A stretch of 64,000 bases of DNA from Dipteris shenzhenensis (Eukaryota; Polypodiophyta; Polypodiopsida; Gleicheniales). The stretch is from assembly GCA_047967505.1 (NCBI GenBank), contig CM106540.1; one strand, written 5' to 3'. A model generated the notes under the pieces. That model searched no databases. It saw only the letters and a list, made by a program, of their open reading frames with translations, and was not told the origin of the DNA. The position numbers and the translations under genes are program-made. The first letter of the stretch is position 1. Each line of letters opens with the position of its first letter. Shown here one piece after another: positions 47,587 to 60,461 of this stretch.

Positions 47587-48411
47587 GTCAGCCACTTTAA
47601 AGTTGCATTCAAGTCCAATGAGCCAACAGGAAAAATGCACTTCCAGATATTCAAGAAATGCTTGCCAAAATCTCATGGTTGCTAAAAAAACTGAGGATGG
47701 GTTTAGGAGGAAGAGGACACATGGCATCATTTCATGTGTTTAAGAGGTGGGGACCTTGTGGGGACAAGGACACATGGCATCCTTTCATGTTTTTGAATCC
47801 CTAAAAAAGGGGAACCCATTCTGGCTGCCAGGGTCTAGAGGCCATGGTCCAGGGTGGGAGAAAAAGTGGTTACTCCAATTCTAAATCCATCCTAGACCAC
47901 TTGGTGTAGGATGGGAGTAATGATGACAAAAATATTCCGATCCTAAACCGATGCTAGTCGAATCCATGTGCTAAGGCTCTAAGGCTACCGCGAGGGCAGA
48001 CAAAAAGAGCTAAAAGGGCATTTTACCAGAAGCGACCCTTTGAGACCACAAGTTAGGCCTTGTTTGGAAACAGCCCAGGAGGGTCGAAGTTCTCCGGAGG
48101 GCATGTGCAGAAGTCTAGAATAAGGAAAGACGATGACGTGGAAAGACAGAAAACCGGCAGGTGTAGGTTGAGAGGCACCTGCACAAGGTATTACCGGCCT
48201 TCGGCGACCTGCTGGAGCGGTTAGTTTGGCCGTGTTCCCCCGCCTCTCTCTTCTCTTTCGCACAAACCAAAAAAATTCAATCACCTTCTTACTTTCGAAG
48301 CTCTGCTCCGATCCGCCATCGCCATAGCCACTCTTCAGATCCGCCATAGCCATAGCCTCTCCTTAGCCCCAATTCCCCCCCTTTCTATGTCCCCCCTCGC
48401 CTCCCTCCTCC

Positions 48412-51400
48412 ATGGGCGAGTCCAGATTCAAGCCCAGATTGCTCCTCGTCCTCTCTGCCTCCCTCTTCGTCGGCGTCATCGGCCTTCTCGGCCTCTACAA
48501 TTCCTTCCCCACTGGCTGCGTCATGACCTACATGTATCCCACCTATATCCCCCTCCCCTCTCCCCCCAACACCTCCGTCTCTAAGTATGGGCTTTACTTG
48601 TACCACGAAGGTTGGAAGAAGATCGATTACAATCTGCAGCTGCTCAAGCTCTCTGGCGTGCCCGTCCTCTTCATCCCTGGCAATGGCGGCAGCTATAAGC
48701 AGGCAGGTCTTCTCAGACGCTCGTGGTTAGTATCAATTGAAAATGTTGCGCGCGATGGATCGCGTCTCCTCCTTTCAAAACAACTGTACAATGCACTACG
48801 TCGCTGGCATTCGCAACTTTAAGCATGCAAAGTGGTAACTTTCGAACGCGATTGCGCGTTTGACGACTACGGGCACCATATTCAGTTTCGTTGCAGGGCA
48901 CTTTGGAGTCCGTCATAAATTAGGGCTCTGTTGTGCAACCTTATGCGCTCTTTGGTAAATAGACTTGGGATGAATAGCGAAGTTCGTGTCCGCACGGAGA
49001 TCAGACAAAAATAGGGGTTTGACGACATGCCATCTTATTCGGAAACGTGCTACCAGCAGTCTGTATTGTCACCTTAGATGAATTATTGGATTTCGATTTG
49101 TCACCGGCAGTAGTTTGTGTCCGCGTGATCGAGCAATTTGGAAACTGGAGAGCCTCCTACAATGTACCCATTCTTTGCCACCATTGTTTGCCAGGTTGAC
49201 CGAAAGTTGTGGCGTTGATCTTGAGTCGTGCTGGAATTTGGTCATCTAGTATCATTTACGAGGAACGAGGTAGGAACATTGCTGTGACTCTGAGCCCATA
49301 ATAGTCTGCTCAAGGACGTAGCGCATAGGCCCACATGACGAGGAACTTGGTAAGGACGTTGCCGTTACGGACCCGTTCTCCGAAGCCCAAAGGAAGGATG
49401 TGCTCCTCATCATCCATAGCTGCAACCAGAAGACTCCACATGTTGCTTGGGTAGGGGCACAAATATGGATGCCCAGCTGGCAAGATCCTCGACTCTTTTT
49501 CTGGCCGAGCAAGGTGGATGATATATATGGGTTGTTTTGTGCTGGCTTTCCCTTTCAAGGAGTGCACAACAGTTCTCTGAAAAAAAAGGCGATGCACAAC
49601 AATGAACCACAAATCTGGCAATGAACAGCGAGAGAATGAATCCAAATCACACATGTGCTCAAAGAGAGCTACAAATTACAATCAGCAAGCATGGGCCACG
49701 GAAAACTGTAGCCAAGAGGGCTGAACTCAAATCGAAAGGTAGAGCATAAGGGGCAGTGCCTTCAGTTGGATGCCCACCTCCAAAGCAGGCTGATGTGGTA
49801 CGTCAAGTCAGCCGATTGACAGGGCTGATCCCTGTTCTAGGGTCGGCTCTAGCTGGGTCTAGCAGACCCACAAACCAGACCAGCCGACCAAGAATTTACT
49901 GACTGGTCAGCCATCTGACAGGATTGGCACTTGGCTGACCGTAAGCCTTTGTGATTCAGTTCCAAATAGACCCCTATTCTTGGGTAAAAGTGCTGCCATT
50001 TTGGCATCCCTGCCTGCTCCTCTATGCACCCCTAACTCAGGATTTGCACAGCCATTCTGCTCCAGTCTATGCCCCCCATGTCCTCATCCTATGATTAGAT
50101 GGGGTAGTGACCTCTAACGCTGCCTATCTCATTGGCTCACTGTGGGCCCACACAAATTTGTCAAATGAGACGTTGCATCTGACCTTAGGGAAGCAAATCG
50201 GAGGTCAGATCTGCCATGTAAGTCTCCTTTGTGCTGCCCACACGGCAGCCCATGTGCTACCCATGTGGCAGCCCCATGCTTTCATGTTTTGCTCTATGTA
50301 TGCTGGCTCATCCCCCCCATGCTCTCCTCGTATGGGGGCTTGATGGGGAGGTGACCATGCGTATTCCAACAGGGCCCAGCTCCCTGGTCTGTAGAAAACC
50401 GACTAGTAGGTTCCCTTCTTGAGGCCCTTCCAGACCCTGCCTGGCCACGTGGCATCCAGCCACTAGCTCAAGCAGATCTGCCCCTGCCCTGACCTGTTCC
50501 AGGGCCTCCTTCAGGCCCACATGCCTCTCCAAACAGGTGCATTCTTGCTGCATCGGTTTCGCCTCATCCGGAGCCCTTGGAAACCCTTGCTCCAAGTCTG
50601 TACAACCTATGCAACAGTCCGTACTGCACCCACTTCAGATCCATAGTGTTCCAAGCTGGAATCTCTGTGCAATCCTGCTCCTGACTGCTCCGTACAGTCC
50701 TGCATTGACGCATGGCTGTTTCGCATTGTCTCAGGCCTTCAAGGAGCTCCAAATCTGCCAAGTATGAATCCCTTTGTGCTGCCCACATTGCAGCCCCCAT
50801 CCACGCTGCCCATGTGGAAGCCCCATGTGCCTTCTTGTGAATGCTTGAATGCTGCGTTGTCCACGTGGCAGCAACCTAATCCCTAAGTACACCTCCCCTG
50901 TGATATCCCATACCTTTTTGGGACTCCCTTTCATATATCTGATGTATCTGACCAGACTTGATATTAGACTTGATATGATGAAGATGATGTTATGACTATG
51001 TAGTACTTAGCACTTAGCATGGGTGAGAGCTCGTTTAGTAGCTCCACCCTTTCAGCTTATTGTATCAGGTTCATCTCAGTCTCATAGACCCATCGGTCTT
51101 TCGAAGACTTTAATAAACTTTCTTTCTTTCTTTCTTTCTTTCTACCTCTCTTCCATATTCTCTCCTTTCTCCCCTTCGCCTGCCTTCCATCTCCAATGTC
51201 TTCTCACTCTTTTTCATGTCTGTTCTACTCCCTCTCTTACGTGTTGGTTGCAAGTCTTCCATGTTACTCCAAACTGAGCAACCTGCTTGAATATATCATA
51301 GTCTAAGACAGAAGAATAGCATTATCCGTTTTCATGCGTTTTTTCCCAGAAGAAAGATTGGTAGGAGAGCTAAGCTAATTGTTTTGAACAGGTACGATCA

Positions 51401-54400
51401 TTAGCGGCAGAGTCAGATAAAGCTTTCAATGGTGGACCTCTGGAAGAAAGCTTTTACCAGGAAGCAGTGTTTACCAATGAGGAGGCCAGACATGAACCAG
51501 ATGGATTGAATGGAATAAATGGTGATGGAATCAAGAAAGAGCATCTGGCACTCGGTAGAATTGAGGGGGAGTATTATAATCACCTGGACTGGTTTGCAGT
51601 GGATCTTGATGGAGAACACTCAGCAATGGATGGAAGAATATTGGAAGAGCATACTGAGTATGTTGTGCAAGCCATCCACAGGGTATGCAATTTCTGTTTG
51701 GTGCACAACATGAATCTTTGCAGAGTTTGTATTTCAGCTTGTTCTGCTCTACTGTGTTGCTGGCTTTCATGTAGGCCAGTCAATTTGGTGACATGGTATG
51801 TTTTCTTGTGCATCAATCTATTTGGAATGAAAAATGTTGATAGTTACAAGAAAAAATGTGAGAGTACTTTTTTCAAAATGGTGTGAAAAATTGTGAACGG
51901 TTTTGATGTGAAGCTTTGTCTACAGGCAGAGAATACTTAAATTCAGGATGAAATTCATAGCTTATGCTCAAAGTTCTGAGGGGCTGATCAACTTCATTGG
52001 TGTTGTAGTTGCAAACAAAACTCTTGCTAATAGAACTGTGAACGTGTTGCTTACATGGATATATATTATTCACGTAGATGTTTTGGTAGTCAGATGCAAT
52101 ATTGTAGTCATATGCAATATTCAATATGAACTGGCTGTTGCAAGTATGATTGATGGAAACGTTTTCTGGTGTTTAGCATTTCTGTTCTTGATCTGGGACT
52201 TTTATATTGCTAGTTCTGTTTGGAGGGCCATGTACATATTTGAGATTTATGAGGCACAGAGATCTGCATTCCCTCTTAAATTGATTAGTTTCTTAAGTAG
52301 TGTAATATTAGAAATACTGCAGTCTACAAGTGCCTTGCAATCAAGGTGTGGATGGCCTTTCTGTGCTATCCGTCAATCATCTTCGTATCACCTATGTTAA
52401 AGAAGCAGAGCGGTATGCCACCGTAAGTGTATGCCGACGTCTAATTTCTTTATATTTCATTGTCATTAAATGTTTACTGAGGTTGAACCATATTTGTTAG
52501 ATCTTGGATAGATACAAAGAATCTTTGGAAGCAAGATCGAAGGACAGGACAGATCCTGGAGATACCCTACCAAAGAGCGTGATCTTGGTGGGTCATTCTA
52601 TGGGAGGATTTGTTGCTCGAGCAGCAGTGGTGCACCCAGGATTAAGGAATGGTGCTGTTCAAACTGTGCTTACACTTTCAAGCCCTCATTTGTAAGTTTG
52701 CTGATTTATGTAGATGTGCACACAGATATAGGGCAGACGTGCACTACGTATATGTCAGCAGACCTATATTGTATTCCAAATTTGAGTGTTGGTGTAGGAA
52801 CTTGTCTTATACGCTAGTATGACACTGAAGATGCTGTGCTTATGTCATTTTCAGGTCACCTCCTGTTGCAACACAGCCTTCTTTAGGCTATTACTTTTCT
52901 CGTGTCAATAGAGCTTGGAGAATGGGCTATGATCCTTCGAGGACAAAACCCAGACGAAGGAGATCAACTTCAAGTCCTACCCTCTCCCATGTTGTGGTCA
53001 TATCAATAATTGGAGGTCCACGTGATTATCAGGTATGAGAACTGAGTAGGTGGATTGCATCAATAATGGTTCATCACATCGCTTAGCAGGCATTTAGTTT
53101 CAGTTAATGAAGCACTTTGTTTATTATTTAGTTTTCAGGGTCTGGCATCTTCATCATCCATGCTATGCAAAATCTGTTTTGTGAACTGATTTATTTTCTA
53201 TTGAATTTCCTTATCTTGAAGTTTATGCAGTTGTTTTTCTTGCCCTTGTTTTTGAGGTGGAGATTATCTGGATTGGGTTTCAAGATAATGAAACATAGAA
53301 TGTAACAAAACCTGGAGAGACTCCCTGCCGGTACAAAAAGGCCCAACTAAATACAAAAGCTCTATTAAATACATCATGGGGCAACTATCCACTTTGATCA
53401 AGCAAGGGGCATTGTTCCTTTTGAAAATCTAGCTACAGGAACCAAAAAAAGAGTGTCAGAGGGTGGAGTGTGCTCAGGTATTGAGAACATGAGCATTCTT
53501 TGGTTACTAGGTTGTCTTCTCTTCAGGACTTCATTTTATTTGTCTCCAAAGAACTACTTGACGTCTCTTCCTCCCCCTTTCCCTCTCCATTGTTCTGCTC
53601 TTTGTCAGTAATTTTCAGTATGTACAATTGAATGTTTTATTCTTTGAAGTTGTCTATGGTATTCAGATATCGTCCTTTAGTTTTAGCCTCATAGACTTGA
53701 CCACCATCAGGCCAGAAAGAGGCGGTTTCGTCAGTGAGGCTCCACATAGGCTGACGCGTTGGTGTTGGAGATAAGGGTCAACTCCTCACAATTGTCTAAA
53801 GAAGATGGAAGGATCTGCTGGGGGAAAGAGGGACTGCCACATGGGCAGCACATGGGCTGCCAGGGTGCGTACTTAGCTCCCTCATGGAGTAGCTTTTGAT
53901 CCACCCATTAGGCCAGATTTATCTGCAGGACGGCCATGTTGGTGTCAATCCAATGGGCCACACATTGGCCCTTGCATTAGGCAGGAGAGCGGGTTTTCCC
54001 CTCTCTTGCAGCAGTGACACTAATTATTTTTTCTCGTCGCAGACAATGGCTTCGCGTGTGGGTGCCCGTTTAGTTGCTCCACCCGTACATCGGCCTTGGG
54101 TTCGGGTGCCTGTGTAGTTGCCCCACCCCTTAGCTTTCATTGGATCAATTTATTTTTTCTTGTCATAGACATCGGCCTTGGGTATGGGTGTCCGTTTAGT
54201 TGGCCCACCCCTTATCTTTCACAGAATCTGGTTTTTTTTTCACTATATAACATGAACCAACACAGGCATAAGGTTTAGAGAATTGCTCTAGACACATGGC
54301 AAGGTATGAATTGAGGCCATGTTTTATGTCCGCCTATAATGTGGATAGTGTTATAGAGATCAGGTCAACCTAGGATCATGTAACCTAACCCTAGGACGAC

Positions 54401-57400
54401 GTACCTTTGGGACATCTGCTGTGATCTTAGGGTTGAGACAGTGGGACAACCTATTGCTGAACATGCAATACATTCCTGGAGATTTTCGCAAGAGAAAGGA
54501 TGAGAAAACGAGAGCGCAAATGCAGTAGTGCCTTTCTCTTGGCAAAAACGAGTGAGTTATATGCTTGAGATTGAAGGCAGGCTGCTGGAAATTGATTCGG
54601 AAGGTAAGTCCTTGAATAAGCAGCAGCCTGTAAAGGGTATTAAATAGCTTGAGGGGAAATAGATAGAGCAAGCAGGCTGGATGAGTAATAGAGCGGAGTT
54701 AGAACGCAAGTTGCTATGGTGGGCGATATAGAAAGTGGACGGAAATCCGTGAACAAGAAAAGTAAGGGGCAGCCTGGCAAGGCCATGAAGCAATGCAGAT
54801 AGTGGTATGCAAGTATCACGAAAAGGAAAAGAGAAAGTAGATCAACCCATGGTTGATGTGAATGCCCTCCTCTGATATTTATAAGCAGTGATCTCTAAAG
54901 AAGCTGAGCTTCACATGAAACTTGCTAGGGGCCACCCAGGCCTTGAATGTGTGTAACTATAAAAGATCCTCTCAGGAGGGGGGAGAGAGAGAGAGACGTG
55001 CTGCTCTCCCAATCTCAATCCTCAACTGATGGGATGAAACCCACATCTGCCAATAGCGATTCTTAGTGCATGTGAGACTCCTCTGTCCGCAAGATACTGG
55101 GGTTTGATGATGAACCCCTTTTCTGAGACGCTCAAGAAATGATCGTGGTAAAACTAGGTCTTGGTGGGGAGCCTCTGATCCCCCCCCCCTCACAAAGTCC
55201 GAGATGTGCGGAGCTAGAGGAGATCAAACCATGCGGGATTGACTCAGGAGGTGCATACATACTGTATTGAAAGGGAGGGAGCTTGTCCATCTGAATTCCT
55301 CCATCTGAATCCCGTGTCTAGCAAACCATGTGGATACATGTGCATACCATTTGTCCGCCCCTCTCAGGTAATCTTCTAGATGACTCTAGGGCCAATCTCG
55401 GTAGTCTCCAGTGGGGTAGGTCCCAAACTCTATAAATGAATGTCACTGTCTGGAAGATGGCATCAGTTTGTAGTGGTGTCATGGTGAACTCTGCATGTAC
55501 TATCTTGTAAGGGAATGAGGGCTTGCTACGAATCATCCTAGATCCCATGGTCACTTGTAGCCGCTCAAATCTCCTCCATTGTGCTATTGGTAGATCACAA
55601 CCCCAGAAGGGTGTTGCATACATGGCAGTCGGTCGCACTAGTGTATTGAAGAGCCATAACTTCGTTGGTGGGTCCAGAAAGTGTGCCTGGAAGCATTGTC
55701 TCTCCAATTGTGCCAAAGCACCCCGCCCCCGTGTGAGTCGTGCCTGGGCTGCATGTGTCATAGTGAAGTGGGGTCCCGTGAAGACTGCTCCCAAATATGT
55801 GTAGGACTGCACTATCTCCATTGGCTCATCTCGATAGGTGAAACTAAGTTGGAGAAGCAATGCATGTGAGGTGTTGAAGACCATAACCTTGGTCTTTCCA
55901 AGGTTGACTGTCAAGTCTCTCTCTCTGCAAAACACCTCTAGGGCCTCCAAACGTCTCTGCAGCCCTCCACTGAGGATGAGATAAGGACTATGTCGTCAGC
56001 ATATAGCAGTATCTGTATCATTAGATCGGCCAGTTGATCCTTCGCCTCCTAGGTGGTCTATGAAAGAAGTGATCTCATCAATGTAGAGCCCAAAAAGGGT
56101 CGGTGAGAGGGGACAACTCTGCTTCACTCCGATGGTACTCTCGATCCAATCCGATAGACCACCTGGGGCATGGACTCTGCCTCTGACTGACTCATATAGA
56201 CTCGAATCACTCCCCATATCAGTGTCTCGGAGATCTGCATCTCCTGATCATGCAGGATCATGGGACAGTGTTAAATGCCTTTTGATAGTCTACAAAGCAT
56301 GCGTAGACCTGCTGGTGTCTAGATCTCACCTCCTCCATGACAGCCCTTAGAGTGAAGATGTGATCTACAGCAGAATGCCCTCTGTGGAATCCCGCCTGTC
56401 CTAGATGATATACCTAGATGAATCCACGAACATTCGCAAACTCATCCTCTAAAAAAACGACATAGTCACTCATAAGGTTGAAAACCATTAACTCCATCAC
56501 GCATAGCAGGGACTAGCTACTATGACATTCCCACTGAGGTCATCAACGCCCAACAGTGGGTGTAGACCATAGTATAAAAATATGCTCTCACACAGACAAA
56601 TTCATTCACCCACACATACTTGAGCATCCAATTATACAAAGTCTTTGTATTGAGTTTCTGTCGGCACTCCCGAGGTGGTGAAGGGCAGGCTAGCCATGAT
56701 GAGAGAGAGATGATACCATATGATTGTATTAAACCCCGCTTAAGACCCTTTGGGATCTATGGGCCTGGTGACAACTATTAAGTAATCGTGGTCTTTACGA
56801 AAGACCAAAGGGTCTATGAGACTATGTAGGTAGGTTCCTTTGTGGTTGTGCTCATAGCCTTTACCCTACAAACTAACACCTACATCCACCCGTTCATATC
56901 AGATTGCCAAAATAGAATAACTGTCCAAGTGCCTATGTAGGAGGATTGAGTAGGATGACTTGCATTGGGCACGTTCACAAGGCTTATAGAGTCCACATAG
57001 TGTTTTCCCCTCTCCACATTTTTCTGCCAAAATAGAATGTTGGCTCACAGTTGTTTATGTAGGATTGGAGTATCTTGATTTGCGTCGAACAGTTTCACCA
57101 ACAGTCTGCATGATAATTCTGTGATGCATTTAAGCACGTTTACAAATATTGAGTGTCCCAAAAGTCCCTCAAGAGCAAAAGTTAACCAAAGAGTTCCTTC
57201 AACCCTCAAGGCCCAAGTGTGCCTGCAAATTCCTGAGATTCAGACCAACAGAGGTGCTCACTATAAGAACACAAACAAACAAAAGATAAATCCATAATGA
57301 TCATAGAAATACAATAGCGTGGCCAGGTTTAATGATCTCAGGTTGAATGACTTATCCAACCATAAAGTGGCATGCCAGTTACATAGGGGTGGGAACCTTT

Positions 57401-59190
57401 TGCATACTTATCTACATGAAGTAATAAAATTGTCCATTCAAGATGTACATTGAATCACTGGTTGCAAACTGAATCTCACAATCTGGTTGCCTTCCACTAC
57501 ATAGTTGCTTATTGAAAACTGGTTTCCCCCTTTTTGTTGGTGGGTGCAGGTGCGGTCTAAAATGGCCTCACTTGATGGAATAGTTCCTTCAACTCATGGT
57601 TTAACTATTGGAGCACCTGGAATGTTGAATGTTTGGTTGGGTATGGAGCATCAAAGTATTCTTTGGTGTAACCAATTAGTTGTGCAGGTACTTTTTCCTA
57701 ACCAACTGAGAAAATATTTTGTTGATAGGATTATTGAAGAAAGCTTTTGTGCACCATTAGGCCACTGTAAGCTTGGATTTGGAATTGTATGTTGATCAGT
57801 TTTGAATATTTTGATCGGCACTTTTGCAAATGATTGGAAAGCTTCTTTGCACCATTAGGCCACTGTAAGCTTGGATTTGGAACTGTATGTTGATCAGTTC
57901 TGAATATTTTGATCGGCGCTTTTGCAAATGATTGGAGATTACTTGATACTAAAATTTGCCTTGCATAGCTCTGGTTTGGGGTGATGAAGTATCTGATCTC
58001 TGCAGGTTTCTCATACATTGTTACAAACAATAGACAAAAGATCTGGTCAGCCATTTTCAAGTCCATCAAAGCGGCTTTCAATATTTGTAGCAAACTTGAG
58101 AAGTGCACTACCACAAACACTCGGTTGGATGAGTGCTAAACTGCAGCCCTCTGGGTCCAGTTATGTATCTTCCAAAATGATCGACGTTGCCATGGGTAAG
58201 TTGCAAATTAAACATAGGCTGTATGTGAGGGCACCTGATCAGTTCATACATCCTAATGTGAAAGCAGTAAACACGTAGTCCTATGCTGCTGCCTAAACAA
58301 GAAGTTGAACACCTAAATGTTTTGTTAATGTGCTCCCCAAAGGAGATACAATCAGTGTTTGTGTGCAATTATTATTCAAGCATTAAATTTGGGTATATGC
58401 TCTCTAAGTTTTCTGAGTTCTGAACCAGTTTTTAGGTTTTGCATGGGTTTGGTTGATATATTCGGGCTAGGTGGCTATGGATATGATTCCTGATGGGTGT
58501 GGCAGGGGCTAGCGACAAAGATCTTGGTCCTTATGCATGCCCAAAGTTTGTAAAGTGGTCTGATGAAAGTCATGAGAAGGATCTCTATATTGAGACATAT
58601 ACAGTAACAGTATTGGCAATGGATGGAAGAAGACGTTGGCTAGACATTAAAAAGCTGGTAAGGGGTGAAACAAACCACACAAATGAAGAAATGTGGATGC
58701 ATAACTTTATGGTGCAACATGCAATGTGAGCAAAATAATTTCCTGTGGTTTGGTCTACAACAATGACATTTGAGTGATAGAAATCCCTGATTACTGGTTG
58801 TGCTTTAGGGATCAGATGGAAGAGGTCATTTTGTCCTTGTCACAAACTTGGTCCCATGCACAGGAATTAGAGTACATCTTTGGCCAGAGAGGAATACAAA
58901 AGCAACAAAACAGGGCTTTTCAATTAATCAAAGACTGCAAGATGTGACAAAGAAGATGGTGCAACTTCCAGCAGGCCCTGCACCCCGCCAGGTATATAGC
59001 TTTTTCTTGAGTGAAACTATGCATCTTGCACATTTTCTATGATATACAAGCTAACTTTACTGTTTTTGGGCTTCTACAGATTGAGCCTGGTGGACAGACA
59101 GAGCAAGCTCCTCCTTCTGGAATACTTAGGCTTTCTCCAACAGATCTGGATGGCTTTCGTTTTATCACAATAGCAGTTGCACCACGGCCG
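48412..59190 (+). CDS. PGAP1: PGAP1-type GPI inositol-deacylase, exons 1-9 (3' end outside window)
   Basis: Exons: 48412-48702, 51392-51682, 52501-52691, 52855-53032, 57550-57687, 58006-58195, 58506-58657, 58809-58991, 59080-59190. They form one frame of 575 codons. PGAP1 removes the inositol acyl chain from GPI-anchored proteins in the ER. A membrane segment follows the basic start ([20 protein letters not shown]), then [27 protein letters not shown] and the lipase motif GHSMGG with predicted nucleophile Ser227. Later blocks are [25 protein letters not shown] and [20 protein letters not shown], as in plant PGAP1. The family is about 1100 residues, so roughly half is here; the rest lies beyond 64000 after intron 9. 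Introns are GT-AG except intron 1, which best fits GC-AG. No stop or frameshift interrupts the exons. Confidence 0.95.
49780..50373 (-). repeat. Partial copia LTR in PGAP1 intron 1
   Basis: Read on the minus strand from 50373 it begins TGTTGGAATACGCATGGTCA, then CCTCCCCATCAAGCCCCCAT and GGGGCTGCCACATGGG, like the start of the 60462 LTR. The left limit is approximate and no TAACA end was located. Related GCTGCCCATGTGG scraps occur near 50780-50870 and 53830. Confidence 0.75.
51010..51143 (+). repeat. Candidate short retroposon end with (TTTC)n tail
   Basis: GAGAGCTCGTTTAGTAGCTC, then TCTCATAGACCCATCGGTCT, TTCGAAGACTTTAATAAAC and a (TTTC)n run (51118-51143). A partly matching TCTCATAGACCCTTTGGTCT segment lies in reverse orientation near 56800. 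The pattern suggests a LINE or SINE 3' end; no target-site duplication was found. Confidence 0.45.
53033..57549 (+). other. PGAP1 intron 4, 4.5 kb, with repeats
   Basis: GT at 53033 and AG at 57549. It contains a repeat-rich stretch (54050-54230) in which GGGTGCC(C/T)GTTTAGTTG...CCACCC occurs three times, and a minus-strand LINE RT remnant (55318-56500). The rest has no recognisable feature. Confidence 0.85.
55318..56500 (-). pseudogene. LINE reverse-transcriptase remnant in PGAP1 intron 4
   Basis: The minus strand shows [20 protein letters not shown] (about 56080-56140), then the catalytic YADDIVL (55983-56003) in another frame. [26 protein letters not shown] and SYTYLGAVF follow (55800-55950), and then the thumb and C-terminal region to 55318. 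This is the order of a non-LTR RT. Frame changes show it is dead. It lies antisense to PGAP1. Confidence 0.9.
57739..57934. repeat. 98-bp tandem duplication in PGAP1 intron 5
   Basis: GAAAGCTT...GCACCATTAGGCCACTGTAA starts at 57739 and 57837. The units differ at about five positions and lie wholly in the intron. Confidence 0.95.
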
Positions 59191-60461
59191 GTAGCTCAAT
59201 ATCTTAGTCTCTTCATTCATGGATTCAGGAGATATGTGCCTTCAAATAATGTTGTTCTGCTGTGTCCATTTCTATGGCTTTGACCTTTTTGTACGGATAT
59301 ATCTGGATGCTTTCCATTATGCAGAACTTGGCAGTTTGTTCTCCTGAAGATTTACATTTGGTGAATTGGCCTTGGGAAGGATTTTTTCCCGATGTTCTAA
59401 TGCAAAGTCTGAAATGAGGGCATCTTTTGTACTGTAATAGCTTGAGTAGTCTAAAAGGGAGAGCTTCTGTTTGTTTGGGGGATGTGGGACGTCTGTGTAT
59501 AGGTTATAGGACAAAGCGATTTGTGTGTTTTGGGGTAAAGACTGGTTTGAGGTCTTGAGTAGTCTAAAAGGGAGAGCTTCTGTTTGTTTGGGGGATGTGG
59601 GACGTCTGTGTATAGGTTATAGGACAAAGCGATTTGTGTGTTTTGGGGTAAAGACTGGTTTGAGGTTTAGCTGAATTCAGAAGATCCACCTACATAATGT
59701 TGAGCTATATACCACTGAGCATACAAGATAAGCTGATATGCCTTGCTTAGTATTCATATTGTTTCTTATATGCACAATGCTGTAATCTGAATCCAAAGAC
59801 TTTAGAGACACCAGCCCATCTTGCCTCCCAGGCTTTTACATTTCAGAAAATCACCTTTCTTTGGTATGTGTGCAATGGAAACTGATTATCTTGAATTAGT
59901 TAACTCGATAGTGATTTTGCTTTTGTCACTAAAAGTGACAGTGAGAAGTCCATTCTTTGCAACTATGCATCTGTAAGGTGGAAGAGCTCTACGGAAATTG
60001 GTAAGTGCCACAGTGACTCATAGGAAAGGATGAGCAAATGTGAGAGTTTGGAGATGGAGAAAGCTCCATAGCGTGGAGCGGACCTGAATCGAAGTTGCAA
60101 GAATGAGATACAAGAGGGCTATCAACATGATGAGACCCGAAAACCCTGGGGTGAGCCTAAGGTGAGTTAAAACTGACTGTTCTACTAACTCAACTAGTAA
60201 CTGTGCTTAGGGGGGGAACCTTAGATATCTTCTCAAGTTTCAGCCTGCACGTCTAAACTCATGGACATTAAGGTCTATTTGATGTGAGGAGTATTGTATC
60301 CCATGTGCATGTTTTTTTTTTTTTTTTTTGGGGTGCATGTTCTTATACCTAACCTAGAGAAGGGTGTTTGGTAAGTTGGACAGTCTAGGAGGTAAAAAGG
60401 TGTAATGTTGGGGCATGACAAAAAATAATCCCATGGTATGGAATCAATGGCATGCACTTAC
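59191..60461 (+). other. PGAP1 intron 9, proximal part
   Basis: The donor GTAGCT follows codon Pro (59190/59191). No following PGAP1 exon (expected SGRPPPAAS-like) was found before 60462, where a copia LTR starts, so the intron exceeds 4.8 kb. It contains a perfect 113-bp tandem duplication and a T18 run at 60312-60329. Confidence 0.8.
59441..59666. repeat. Perfect 113-bp tandem duplication
   Basis: Units start CTTGAGTAGTCTAAAAGGGA at 59441 and 59554. I see no difference between the two copies. Confidence 0.97.

Larger units (their letters stand above)
46335..48411. other. Intergenic region upstream of PGAP1
   Basis: No gene recognised until 48412. It contains a 68-bp tandem duplication and (GA)n tracts. 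The last ~150 bp (48260-48411) are C-rich with CCGCCATCGCCATAGCC repeated, typical of a plant 5' UTR. An out-of-frame ATG at 48387 overlaps the main start. Confidence 0.5.
48703..51391 (+). other. PGAP1 intron 1 with a GC donor and LTR debris
   Basis: Joining CAG|GCAGGT at 48702/48703 to TTTTGAACAG|GTACGA at 51391/51392 restores the conserved [13 protein letters not shown]. The nearest GT donor, 4 nt downstream (48707), would shift the frame and reach TAA within about nine codons. The intron carries a minus-strand copia LTR fragment and a (TTTC)n-tailed segment. Confidence 0.88.

Noticed and set aside
47985-48353. 122-codon minus-strand frame upstream of PGAP1
   Set aside because: It lies in the GC-rich probable promoter/5' UTR of PGAP1 on the opposite strand and shows no domain.
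53710-54060. Another copia LTR in PGAP1 intron 4
   Set aside because: Only a GCTGCC/CACATGGGCAGC scrap near 53830 resembles the LTR family. No ends or TATA block were found, too little to call.
59191-59283. PGAP1 ending at the stop codon after APRP
   Set aside because: The family continues well beyond this point and a GT donor sits exactly after the conserved APRP. The extra codons are intron, so the gene continues outside the window.
60312-60329. T18 run as the poly(A) tail of a minus-strand retroposon
   Set aside because: Short GTGCATG-like repeats flank it, but no recognisable retroposon body adjoins the run.
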